From assembly GCA_030141605.1 (NCBI GenBank), contig JAQGDQ010000133.1, forward strand, positions 124,001-188,000: a stretch of DNA of 64,000 nucleotides. The letters run 5' to 3'. Position 1 is the stretch's first letter. Every line of letters begins with the position of its first letter. Of the stretch, positions 38,201-49,721 are shown piece after piece. The notes beneath the pieces were generated by a model that did no database searches, had not been told where the DNA came from, and worked only from the letters and a program-made list of their open reading frames with translations. This DNA comes from Tubiluchus corallicola (Eukaryota > Priapulida > Priapulimorpha > Priapulimorphida > Tubiluchidae). A program made the position numbers and the translations under genes.

Positions 38201-41200
38201 ATTGAAAATAGTTATCGAAAACTTGAAAACTTGCTAAGTCTACTGGGCAGCGGCGGTTTCCCATCTGCGTATTGCAGTGTGATGTTTATTCGAACAGTAG
38301 CGGTGACATTAGGTGAATACTGATCACGCATTACGTATGTATGGAAACACTTCCATGTATTTAAATACAAACAGTTGTATACTTGTTGCAGATTACGCAT
38401 CATGAATTATGTGCACAACATCGTAACTTAAGGCTTATGTGATGATTCGTTGGTATGAAACTATTATATTATAATTGATCTAGAGCGATTTAACGTCAGT
38501 TCCTCAAATCTAATGCTCGGTTCACATGAGCACTGTGCACATCAACAACTAAACAGGAAACATTATGCAGACAGAGCTCGTAATTTACTAATTTGTCTGG
38601 ATAATCACTTATGGTAATTGATAAAGGTACCAATTACATTGACCAGGTAAAAATGTCCCGGATAGACATCCGTTCAACAGAAAATGAAGTACGCAAAAAC
38701 TTAGCCTAGTTGGAATGACCTTGTATGCATCCTATCGCATCTGATGGCTTCTATATGGTTCAGTAGGGCATTGAATGGCATGTTAACTAGCGGCTATGTG
38801 TCACATGACCGTTACAGCTTAGTTAACCAAAAACCAAAAACATGTCTAAGTTTAAACACCAGCTGACTTTTTGGCTAACTTTGGTACATAGTTTTTTGTG
38901 CAACTACATCAGCAGCTGCTCTTTTTGAGTGCCCAACATTTTTTCTTTCTTATGTATAGACAAAAAATCTATTTGCACGGCTTCTTGCAATGGTGAATTA
39001 ATGATCCTTATACACTAAGCCATAATGACCATACATTATCTACTTTCTCCAGATTATGTTGTTACAGCCAGTGACAAACTTGATAGTTTTTTACACACTT
39101 GAATAAACATTAAACAGGTGTCTTCAGAAATGAGCATATAAGTTTAAGCTGTGATGTTTTTTTATTGAGAAGGAAGTAACACCACAAAAATTGATTAGCT
39201 GTGACTGCAAAAAATGCAAAATTGAAATTATTTAGCACCGAGTGAAAATTGTGTGGCATTTTGCAATGCGATGCCAGAAAAATCCAGCCATGCATGTAGT
39301 TGAGTCCATACCCGTTGCAATCGTTATTTTGGATGTCATATTGGATATTGTTATTTAGATAGACGAGGGACTTTATAATATTAAAACTTGGGACCATACC
39401 TATATCTTTTAAAAAGTCATATTGGATGACTATATGTAGTAGAATGTCTTAAAAGGGCAGGCTATATTTAGTTTTTATCTTTTGTGAATGTTACAGAACT
39501 ATACGTTGTGGAGTAATCTGTAGGAAAATTGGAGTGATGCCTCAGTGGCAAAAAGATGGTAAACGCATCTTGACGACACTATTACAGGTAATGCTGATTA
39601 CTACAGGTAACAACAAGAATTGGAATGAATTAGTAAAACATCTCACAGTGTAGAGAAGGAATGATGCAGCAATTCATCCCATCCGTTATATTTTATATTT
39701 AATGTAGTATCTTATAATTATATTTTAATGACAGGTGGCGGATAATCATGTAATTAACTATGTTCCTCCGGAGGCTGTAGAAAAAGTTTCCAGGCTCCCT
39801 AAGAATAAATTGAAGCCAGGAGTGGGGTTTAACATCGTTGGTGCGGAGAGTATTGATCCCAGACAGGTAAATTCATATTTTCTTTTTTGTAAGTTTTTAT
39901 CAGGCTTATAGTTTGTGACTTTTCTGTGGCTTAAAATAATTATGTGATATTTATATAGTTTGTTTTTATAAGTGGACAAGACAATGTGTATATGTTAATC
40001 AGTTTTGGTTTGTGAATGTGTTTATTGATTTTTTTGTTAGTTTGTCGGGTAGTGGTTTATTGGTGGTTAGGGGTGTTTGGGTTTGGGATGTGCCTCAGTA
40101 GTTTGGGATTGTGGTATGGAATGGCAATCGAGTTTAAGGTTAGAATCTTTTGGGGTTCAGATTCAAAAGGTTTGGATCAGGGCTGAGGTTGGGTTCATTG
40201 GTTTGGGATTAGCGTGCTGGATGATAGTCGAGTTCAGTGTTTGGACTTTCAGGGGTTTGCGTTAAAAGATCGGGTTCGGCACTCAACAGAGGTTTGTGTT
40301 CAGGATTTGGGATGGGATTAAATGTTTGGGATGTTGGGATCTGAGAAAAATTTTAGCTCTGGGTGATTTGTATTTGTATCTGATAGTGGCCCATCAGATA
40401 CTGTGTTGAAACTTTAATCCTTCTTTACTTTTTTCAGCACTTTTTGTGGGGATGCTGCCGTAATTTTTCTTGTATGCCATTTAGTTTTGGAATTTATCTG
40501 TTGTCTAAATTTACCTCATTAATGATTCTCACAGCCATGACAGAGTTAGCTATTAAAATGTTTTAAAATGAAAAATATTTTTTAATTCTAGTTTAAAGCG
40601 GAATATTTGGGACTTTTTCAAAAGGCTGGTGTTATGCCAAAACGAATACTGCAAAGGTTTCTAGTCACTCCAAATGCAGCACTGCAACCTGGTATGTACT
40701 TGTGTAGCTTGTAATACCTAGGCCACAGGAGCTATCAGAAGAGTTATGTTACATTAAGTACTTGTTAAAACAAATCTATTTTTTTATTTGCCATTTTAGA
40801 ACCTTTACTGATGTGGAGTCGCACGTCGTAGCATTATGCATAGCGCTGCCGCCATGCGACGCAAAGCTCGGTTACAAATGTGATTTTTTCAAGTCGGAAT
40901 TCACAATAGTCGTAGATTTCAACTTAATGTATATCTAGGCCTAAAAGTGCACTTGACTTTACATGCTGAACTACTTTTAACTACCACAAAGTAGAAGTTC
41001 AGATTTTTAGAGTTTGGCCATGTGATTAGAGATCTTCACATGATGCTGTCATTGAGTTTCAGTTGCTTTGCTTGTGTTTAACAGCTTCAAATGTCTTCCA
41101 GTCGAGATACTTCTTTACTGATAGTTTTCAGATTTTATGACACCTCTGCACATGTCATGAAGTTTATATTTTTTTCGATACCTCTATTCTTGAAAGCGGC

Positions 41201-44200
41201 TTTAGCGAAACTAAATGTTTTTACTTAAACAATCTAAAATCTAAAGCTTTGTGTCGGACAATATTTAACATACTTTAGGTTTGTTAAATATTTCACCAAT
41301 AATTTCATAGAATATTGTTGAAACTGTTACTTTTCTCACTTTGCTGATATGACCTGGTAACAGGTGCTACTTTATCTTGTAGGTACTCCACTTACTGCAC
41401 TGCATTTTAAAGTTGGAGACTATGTTGACTGCCAAGCTAAAACGCAAGTATTATTATCTAGTAGTTAGACACTATACTGTGCTTATTGCCATCTTTTGAC
41501 AAACTGTTATTTTGTAGCCAAGTTAAAGAGTGATATAATTATTCTACTTGCTACTGCAAGTGGTTGCAATAGCTGCTTGGGATGACTTGAAGTATTTTTA
41601 GCTTTAATGATTAAATAGTCAATTAGACCTGTGTCAGATAGAACTGGACATAATCTGTAAGGCGTAAGCCGTGAGGAGAAAAAGGCATCTTATAAAAATG
41701 AATATACACTGATCAAGTGCATTTGCCATAATCTATGGTACACTCCTTACAAGCCATTCGTGAAATGAATTTGGCCGTCTTTTGCTTGTCGCTAACGTGA
41801 AAATTAGTGTAATTAAGCTTTTTTCTATACACAATTCATTTATATTATAAGAATTTATAACACCGACATAACATAAACATTAAAAAGTATTTTTAACCTA
41901 CAACACATATTTATGAATGCTATACTACTAACAATAAACATAAGAAACGTATACTACGTATAAGAGACAGCATACAGTCAATCGTATTATACAATGCATG
42001 CGATTGACAATCAGTGTTATTCCGTAAAAAGAAATCTGTTATTCTGTAGTGACTAATGAATAATGTTTCTTAAACAGTGGTTAATAAAAATTGAAATTAA
42101 CACAAATATTTGACAATAAACCGTTCTATCTCATTAACACCTTATCTAGTCATCTGTATGTGAACATGAAACAAACGTGCCATAAATTTCCAAGCTTACA
42201 GCGAAGCTTTTTAATATGAACGAGCAAGGATTGTTTTATTCTGTTTGTAGATTGTGTGGTTTATGATTATGTGTGGTTTCAGCTTACTGTACTAAGTTAC
42301 TAGTAAACATCTTGCTATAAATTTACAGATTACATTAAACTAGTAGCATAGTAACTATTAAACTATAGTATCTATTATATTAAAATATAGTTTCATGCCT
42401 CCTGCCAAAAACGGATTATGGCAAAATGCCTTGCTAGTTATACAGAGCAAGGCGTATACCACAGATTATAACATGTGTCTTACCAAAGATGGAAGATGCC
42501 TTATGGATTGTGGATTGCTCCTTACAGTTTTTTCTGTGTGACACGGGCCTTATGGAGTCAGCAGATTACAGTCATTCTGTTCTAGCCGTGGGTAAAATGA
42601 AAACATCCATGAAAATGCTTAAGTCGGCTGACAGCAAATTTTGTATTCTAATATTTTGTTGATTTAGCCCCTTAAAAGCTCAGCGTTTTGGAGATAGTCT
42701 AATGTGTGTGGTTTTCATTAACAATAGAAATGAATGATCCATTTTGTATTTATTCATAGTAAAACTGGTTGTTTTTCCAGGATAGATTATGGCTTTCAGG
42801 GCGTGGTCAAAAGATGGGGAATGAAAGGTGGTCCGGCATCACACGGCACTACTAAAGCACACCGCCGGATGGGATCAGCTGGTCCAGGTGGGGTAGGTAT
42901 TTTCAGTTAACTGGCACTCCATCCTATAAGTGCAGCTAATAGTTTAATAGGTATTTGACAATAGAAATGTTGGCATATGATATTCGATGGCCTTAGTATT
43001 CTAAAATGCTGCATGCAAGTATTAATGCAAATGTGGCGCAATTTTTTTGGATAAGTACAGTTTTTGTATTTGCAATGTGGAATTGTGATCGCCTAGCTGC
43101 TTTGTGTTTTGGGGTAGCACTGTTGATAACACATGGCAAAGTAAATTTGTATTTGTTTCCGACCGACTTAGCTTGCGCTATGATGATAGGTAGTGAATGA
43201 AATGATGGCAGTTGTGAGTATTGCAGGCATGTATTTTTTACAATGAAGAACAATGAAACAATAGTTAATAGAATAATTTACTTTTTCTTTATCCCATTCT
43301 TGGGTAATTTCCCCATCATTTTTTTAATGCCATGCAGTGTCATTTTTTCAAGCACAGTCATTGCAGGCGCCTATGTTGTTATTTTGCTGATTGATGAGGA
43401 AATCATCTGCAGTTACCAATTTTAGGTTGAATGTTTATTACATGCATTAGGCCAGTTGGTACAGCGATAAGCAGACGAACTTGAATAATGTGGTATGATG
43501 TAGCATATGTCTGACTTTTACCTAACTTATTCAACGATGTGGAATTTAGCTATTTTTTTGTTGTGTTTTAGGATCCATCAAGAATTTTCCCTGGAAAAAA
43601 AATGCCTGGTCATATGGGAAGTGAGCGCAGAACACTAAAGGGAGTCCAGGTAAATCTTTAAACTTGCTTTATTCGTATTTATGAGGCGAGGTGCATAGTA
43701 CAGTAGTCACAGCATCACCTTGGTGACAGAACTTAAGTGTGGCATCAAGGTTAGTCAGTGACTGGGTGACCCACTTTGATTCTCGTTCTGGGTGGTTTCA
43801 TCTGCCGATTATGGCTTATGATGAGCACATTGACGAGACTTGATGAGTCAAATCCAGGTCTCGCCACTCTGTGACGCCACTCTGGGTTGTGGAACAATGT
43901 ATGCAACCAGCTAGGATGTCTGGGGTGCGCTGTAAGCTCACCCAGCAACATCCGGGATGGACCTCAGACACCAAAGCATTTTGGAGGCCTAACATGAGAT
44001 CTAAATTCTGGTACACAGACTTCCTCTAGCAAGAAAAATGCACCTAGAAGAAGTCTGTTTTTAAGTACATTTGAAGAATAGGCAATTGGTAATTTTTAGG
44101 TAATTTATGTCAAAATATTGCTCATGAGCAGGGCTGGATAACCCTATAGGCTGCAGCCTACGGACTCTCAAGGTCTGGGGGGGCAGTACTTTGCATTGCT

Positions 44201-47200
44201 AAATAATTCATATAACTTATTAATAAAATTTCAAATTTAAAATAGAAGGCCATCGGTTTAAAAGTCCAATTTTAAAGTGACTCCTCATTTGAGATAAAGG
44301 ATTCCTGTTTGAGGCCTTTTATTTGAGACAAAGGGCCCTTGTTTGAGACCCTTTATTTGAGGTAGGGGCTCTCAGTTATTCAAATGTTGCTGAAATATAT
44401 ATCAAGTAAAAAATATGCGAGACGAGTATCAGCAACTTAGAGGGTGGCTTTGTCTGAGGAGGCTCCATAATTTCATTAGCCTAAGGTCCCCAAAGGGTCA
44501 TAATGCGACCCTGCTCATGAGCCATAACATATCTAAAATTTAGTTGCCGTACAAGTTTATTTAGTTGTACTAGGCCTTGTCCTTTTATTAAAGCAAAAAC
44601 GGACCCAATGTTAAACTGTAGGTCAAGATAATTTGCTCTTAAAATAATGAATGGAAACATACTAACATGTATTTTTTCCAAAATGACTTTGGTGAAAGAA
44701 TTGTTAGCACACAAACACAATTTCGCGTTTGTGCTACTAATTGTTCGTTGTTACATGCATTTCGCCATTCGCTAGTTAGACGGGCACTAGCACCTGCTTT
44801 TCTATAACACATTGCACAAAAACAGGTGCTGTACCTCTCAGTTCAGATATGTTAGTTTGTGACAAACTACATATGTTTGACAGCTCATGTGCTTGCAGTA
44901 AATTTGAATTTTTATCTTTTAAAACTTGTCTAGTTTTAGTACAGCATACTGAATATCTTACAGTAGCACTTCACTTTTCGCTTTTGCAAACACATGAAAC
45001 ATGCTCGTAGAACATTTTTGGTGTTGAAAATTATGTTAGTTTGTGATGTCATGAATAGCTGGGCTCGCTCGTCATTAATTAAATTTTTAATCAGAAACAC
45101 TTTTGCAGTATTAATTGTGTTAAAATGTGTACCTTTTATAGGACTTGAAAATGGGGTAGTATATGAAAAAATCATCCTGTGTTCCTTTAAGTTTTTAATC
45201 TGCAGTGTTGCACTTTTGGTATCATTACAACAGTAAAGTGCATTCGCGTACCCTTATTCTACGTGCTTTGTTCCCGGACAATTCTTTTCACTAGTACTAT
45301 CGGTGGGTGATTCTATTTCTGGAAAAGTGAGGGGAAGTTCTATTTCACAGCAATCGCATTTATGCCATGTTTATGTTGAGCTAACAGTTGGAGAAAAATT
45401 GGTAGTAAGGGAGGTTACCATTAAAATCTTCCTTAGAAGAAAGGGAGTCTCCCAAAATCCAGTGTTGGAGTGTCTGCAGTATTTATTGCAACTAATGCAG
45501 ACTGAGGTCTCAGGGTAGGTGTAATTCAAAAATTGTGTCATATCAAAAGACAGGCTTTATCTCGATGATGCAGTCTGTTGCTGCTTTGTAATTACATGAT
45601 GAAGAGCAGATTTAGAACAGCGTGCTTTCACAATTTTGTGTAGTTTTACTTACGCTTTTCTGGATTAGGCTTGCAGTAACAAGCACAGTCGTTCTTATTT
45701 AAGTTACATGTATGTGCTAAATTGCTAGTTCTATATTATACCGTTTTAAGTTTCTAGATACACCACTGAAAATAATAAAAGCTCGACTTCAGTACCTATA
45801 CCAAAAGCTTAGCCGTAGATTATTTTGAAACCAACCTGTAAATTCTGACGAATTAAAAATAATTTTATCTGTAAAAAGACATGTACTTATTTTAAACAAA
45901 GAGAAACAATGTGAAGAGAATGCACTTAACACATACTAAGGCTGTCCATCTCTACATTTACTAGTACTAGTACCCAAAATCTATGCATCTGTCCTTTTTA
46001 ATAGCTCTACAGTCCACAATAAGTAAGTAATATTGCTGATTTAATGCACAGATGATTCTGTTAATACAATAGAGTCGAGATAGAATCAAATAGTTCTTTT
46101 ACATGACTTGATCTGGCTTGCTGCTTTAATACTACACTAAAATCACTATGGTCAATTGAGTATACTAAAGCGGTTAAAATACTGACACAGTGAAAACTAA
46201 AAAGCAATGAAAAATCTAAACAGTACAACTATAAGTAAAACACCACATTGCTTGTTATGATCTAGCAGCAGTTACAGAACCCCAGTAACTACAGTATGTA
46301 TTACGTAACATATTCGATAATGGAAACAAGACACGTGTGCACTTAGGCAAGACATTCACGATTCTTCACATGTGACCAGCAGGCAAATGCCAAGTTGAAT
46401 AAATGGCGTTGTTTTTTGCACAGCTAGGCATGGGATAGAAAGCAATGCCATTACTAATTTGAATTGGACAGATTTTGAATGCCTTCAAGCGTCCTGCCTA
46501 AAACTGCAATTGTAATGATTTCACAATACATATAGCCTATGGATAATACGATTGCAAAATGTTAGTGAATATCAACAGCAATACTGAATTATTAGAACGA
46601 CTTACAAGTGCTTTTCACATTTTTTGAAAATAAGATGCGTATAGAGCATGCATATATGGACTGCTTGTCAGTGTGGCCACAAATCCAGTGTTGAGTAGGA
46701 CCTGCCGCTCAAAGCTGGATTTTTGCTTGCAGGATTTCGAAATATGCTAAAAAAATTTAGCACCTACTTTAAGGGATTTTTTATTAAATGTGCACTTTTT
46801 GTATTTGGATACATATTGCTGTTTCAGAACTTGTTAACTCCAGGCAAATTTTTTTTCTTCATTATATGTTTTCAATTTTTTTGTTTTTTTATGTTTTGTA
46901 AAGCAAAATGACTTATTTGCTGCTCCGCGCTACAATTCTGTGCTAGACTTCTCTTAAAATAGATTGGAAACAGCCTGACTAACATGACTTTGAAACTAGC
47001 AGTGAAACTTTGGTTGATTTTGTTACAGCCCCCTCCCCTTTCTCAAAATCTGTGTGCATTTGTAGATGATGTAATGTATTTTACGTAAAGCTTAGGTTTT
47101 TGAAGAAAAAAGAGATGGAGCTTCCTCACCTGCTGAACTAATAGTCTTTTGTATTTAACCTATGAATGTCATATTTCATTTTGTTCTGAAAATTAAAATG

Positions 47201-47569
47201 TCATTTGTGAAAAAATTCGACCCAAATAAATATATTGCAGTGGTAGGCTTAACTGTATTGTCTTCTTTTAACATCACCAATTGTTTGTCAGTGGTGCTCT
47301 TACTATTTTTGACACATTTGCAGATTTTGAAAATTGATACAAAGCATGATATCCTGTACGTACGCGGACCCGCCATTCCAGGGCCTACCAACTGCTTTGT
47401 ACATGTGATGGACACACTCATGGTTCATAAAACATTCAATGATAAGCCAGATGCATTTCCGACGTGGTATCCTGATGATCACATAGGCGAGGAGATACCG
47501 GAAGAAATATTCCACGAGAGCTTGTTTCAGTTCACGATGCCTAGCATTAAATTTGAACCAGAGAAATGA
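35203..47569 (+). CDS. MRPL3: Mitochondrial ribosomal protein uL3m (9 exons)
   Basis: Large-subunit protein of the mitochondrial ribosome. Exons: 35203-35273, 37004-37210, 39497-39587, 39735-39866, 40592-40691, 41383-41443, 42781-42892, 43572-43649, 47324-47569. Phases join throughout, giving 365 residues (human about 348). The basic N-terminus ([15 protein letters not shown]) suits a mitochondrial presequence. Family motifs in order: [68 protein letters not shown] and [11 protein letters not shown], the conserved L3 loop that reaches towards the peptidyl-transferase region, then [11 protein letters not shown]. The last exon ends in an acidic tail. Intron 6 (41444-42780) uses a GC donor. Introns carry several mobile elements. 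The weakest part is exon 1, chosen because its ATG and phase fit exon 2. Confidence 0.92.
35700..36560. other. MRPL3 intron 1, part without recognised content
   Basis: AT-rich. The TGAAATAAATAATC segment near 35890 and AATCAACAACCATTATTATT near 36525 look like retroelement 3' tails, but no protein remnant could be read upstream of either. Confidence 0.3.
36815..36905 (+). mobile_element. tRNA-Thr-like SINE head or tRNA pseudogene
   Basis: GCAAAGTGGTATAGTATCCA resembles a tRNA A box, followed by CCACTTGTAATCCAAAGGTC (anticodon arm of tRNA-Thr, TGT) and GTGGTTCACATCC (B box). Stems are imperfect, so it is a relic, not a working tRNA. It lies in MRPL3 intron 1. Confidence 0.55.
37290..37565 (-). 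mobile_element. 5S-rRNA-like SINE, copy 2 (MRPL3 intron 2)
   Basis: On the minus strand CAGCTGACTGGTCACAGTG is followed by GAAAGTAAGCCAACATCAAA, GCCAGTTAATGAATGGGATA and ATGACC, which follow 5S rRNA order (AAGTTAAGC, CGAGCC, GGTTAGTA, GGATGGGTGACC) with substitutions. A longer tail runs to about 37290. Same family as copy 1. Confidence 0.5.
40095..40330 (+). repeat. G/T-rich ~100-bp tandem duplication (MRPL3 intron 4)
   Basis: Unit starts GTTTGGGATTGTGG near 40100 and GTTTGGGATTAGCG near 40201 share GAGTT, CTTT-GGGGTT, AAAAG-T and GGGTTC blocks. The plus strand is strikingly G/T-rich from about 40030 to 40330, with many GGG runs. Non-coding; the 62-codon frame is incidental. Confidence 0.5.
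41636..42549. mobile_element. Harbinger-like MITE, 914 bp (MRPL3 intron 6)
   Basis: The left end GACCTGTGTCAG and right end (reverse complement) GGCCCGTGTCAC are inverted; a second inverted block CTGTAAGG and a third AAGGCATCTT follow inside. Both flanks are TTA (41633-41635 and 42550-42552), the TWA duplication typical of PIF/Harbinger elements. Further inside, ATAATCTATGGTACAC and its counterpart near 42460 are also inverted. No transposase. Confidence 0.6.
43690..44010 (+). mobile_element. 5S-rRNA-like SINE, copy 3 (MRPL3 intron 8)
   Basis: GCATAGTACAGTAGTCACAG, then ACTTAAGTGTGGCATCAAGG, TTAGTCAGTGACTGGGTGAC and CCACTTTGATTCTCG. The middle parts follow the 5S rRNA pattern. GGTTTCATCTGCC at about 43793-43805 is shared with copy 1, supporting one family with a common body. 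A long tail reaches about 44010. Confidence 0.5.
44129..44513. mobile_element. hAT-like MITE, 385 bp, perfect 8-bp TSD (MRPL3 intron 8)
   Basis: Left end CAGGGCTGGATAACCC, right end (reverse complement) CAGGGTCGCATTATGACCC. Flanks are CTCATGAG on both sides (44121-44128 and 44514-44521), an exact 8-bp duplication. The interior has repeated ATTTGAGRYAAAGG/CCCTTGTTTGAG blocks. Non-autonomous. Confidence 0.85.
44522..47323. other. Remainder of MRPL3 intron 8
   Basis: AT-rich intron sequence. The 71-codon frame at 45303-45518 and the 62-codon one at 46723-46911 show no known family and lack splice support. I see no RNA gene here. Confidence 0.4.
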
Positions 47570-48214
47570 TCTATTGTGTGAATCAGCCACACGGCTGGTA
47601 ATACCCTTTGTTTAAGAACTTTTCTGTACATATCACCTGTAAACAAACTAGAAATGAAGAAGTTTGTGATCTGCTGATAGTTATGTTTTGTATAGATAAA
47701 CAGAACTGAAATATTGCCATAACTAGCTCCACATTTTAAGCATAGAATTAAGAAGTAAAAACACAGGTGATCTTTATCCCAATGTATTGCCATGATTACC
47801 CTTTGCATCTGTGATCTTAGTGCCAGAATCTTGACACAGCAAGATGTCAAAGATACATTTACACTGTATCTGGCTTGCATTGATTTGATAATTCCATCAT
47901 TTCTGCATTAATAGCCTCGTTATATCACTAAACTCAGATTTTACCTGCAAAATGGACAGGTACGAAACGCTTATATTCAAATGTATATAAAAATAATTCG
48001 TTATACTGCCTCCTATTATTTGTCATCTGCCAGGCAAATTAATATTATGCATGTTCGATGGTGAAATACTCTGCTTGTATACTTTGTTTCACTGCTTTGC
48101 GATTCATGGCCATGTTTAACACACCTCACTGTAATGCCAAAATCGCTATAATGTAAACATTTCAGGTTCCATAGTGGGCAGTATAGAGGTTTGGCTGTAT
48201 TTTTTTAATTTTAT

Positions 48215-48455
48215 AGTAGCACTCACTCAATGTAGTTCACCGTGACAGTACTGGAATTTACCTTTCATCAAAGGTTCAGATGAAATGCTTCACTGACAGA
48301 TGCAACAGCTGTGCATGGATGCGTATATATCCTTTCTTAATGAACTAGTCATGATCATTTGGCATGACACCTGAAACCATCCCAAACCATCTATACATTT
48401 ATCAGTTTAACTGGGCATTGTTTAACCTGCAGCTAAGTATGCACTATGACCACTC
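48215..48455 (-). mobile_element. 5S-rRNA-like SINE, copy 4 (degraded)
   Basis: On the minus strand GGAATAGCTGAGTGGTCATA is clear and shared with the other copies; the 5S-like part (GGTTAAACAATGCCCAGTTA and on) is badly decayed. Assignment rests mainly on the head. Confidence 0.4.
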
Positions 48456-48789
48456 AGCTATTCCTGTCAATGGCAATATGCATATCAGAACTCGAAATGC
48501 ATATCAGGATTGTTGTTAACAGACTTTTACACATTGCACAATGTTTCATCATGCTTGTTGCACATCAGTTTACTAGCTTTGTGTGAGCTGCTTAAAAACA
48601 CAAATAACAAAGAAAATCCTTTGAACAATAAAATTCTTATATGAACAATAAAGTAAATAATTTCTAACATGATTTTGTGTGAGCACACCGTGTGATAAAG
48701 AATTGTAAAGTTATTACATACATACAGTCCCATTATAATGATAAACTTGATGCAGACATATGCTAATAAAATTAGGCATGCATTTTACA

Positions 48790-49065
48790 GCAAGTTATAG
48801 AGTTACTGGTATCTCATTAAAGTTAGCTATCAACACTCCTAACCAAAGTATTGGTAAACAAAGTGTTCTAGAAATGAAAAATTGAAATGTACATGATTAT
48901 GACACAAATGACAGTATTTGAAGCAAGAATAAGAGTTACTGGTATCTCATTAAAGTTAGCTATCAACACTCCTAACCAAAGTATTAGTAAACAAAGTGTT
49001 CTAGAAACAAAAAATTCAAATGCGCATGATTATGACACAAATGATAGTATTTGGTGCAAGAAAAA
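48790..49065. repeat. 133-bp tandem duplication
   Basis: AGTTACTGGTATCTCATTAA at 48801 recurs at 48934; the two units differ at only a few positions (for example AGTATTGGT/AGTATTAGT, GACAGTATTTG/GATAGTATTTG). A partial third start (GCAAGAAAAATAG) follows. Intergenic. Confidence 0.9.
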
Positions 49066-49721
49066 TAGTGCCTACTAAATACTGAAAATACTATCTCTAG
49101 AAATGCTGAAAATACGATTAATCCATAAACAATTATAACTTGATAATCTACGAATGAGCAGAGCTAGTCATGTAGCTAGGACTAGGAATACACACAATTT
49201 CCAGGTTTAATAGATTATCACCGGCAACACATTTTGCATGATGCAATAACAATCAAAGCTAAACAGAAAATAAGATCACCTGTAGCAATTACAATATCGT
49301 TATGAGCAAATTTTGATCACTTATACTAGAAGACACAATCCTTATGTTATTTGCTTATCTTAATACAGAAACTGTTACAGTTAATAATGTTTTCCAGTAA
49401 TTATAAGGCTGGCATTCTTTTGTAAATGATAGGAACTAACAGTCTTTGCTGAACGCCTATTTATTGGGAAATGCGTTCCAGGCTTTTAAGAAAAACTATT
49501 CTCTGGAATTGTTAACTAAAACAGTTTCGACCTACATACAATCGCTAACATGCTGAAAGACAATTAAACAATGTGGAGACCTGTTTTGCTACTGGAATAA
49601 TTGTAGGCAATTTGTTGGGACACTAGGCTTGGTCTGTTCAATGTTCACAAGTTCCTAAGAGTGTCAAATTACACAAATATATACGCATATAACAACAAGG
49701 ATGGCCATTTGTGAATCAGTT

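Larger units (their letters stand above)
47570..49721. other. Spacer between convergent MRPL3 and GOT2 genes
   Basis: No coding frame is supported; it should contain both 3' UTRs. It includes a SINE relic and a 133-bp tandem duplication (listed separately). Confidence 0.5.
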
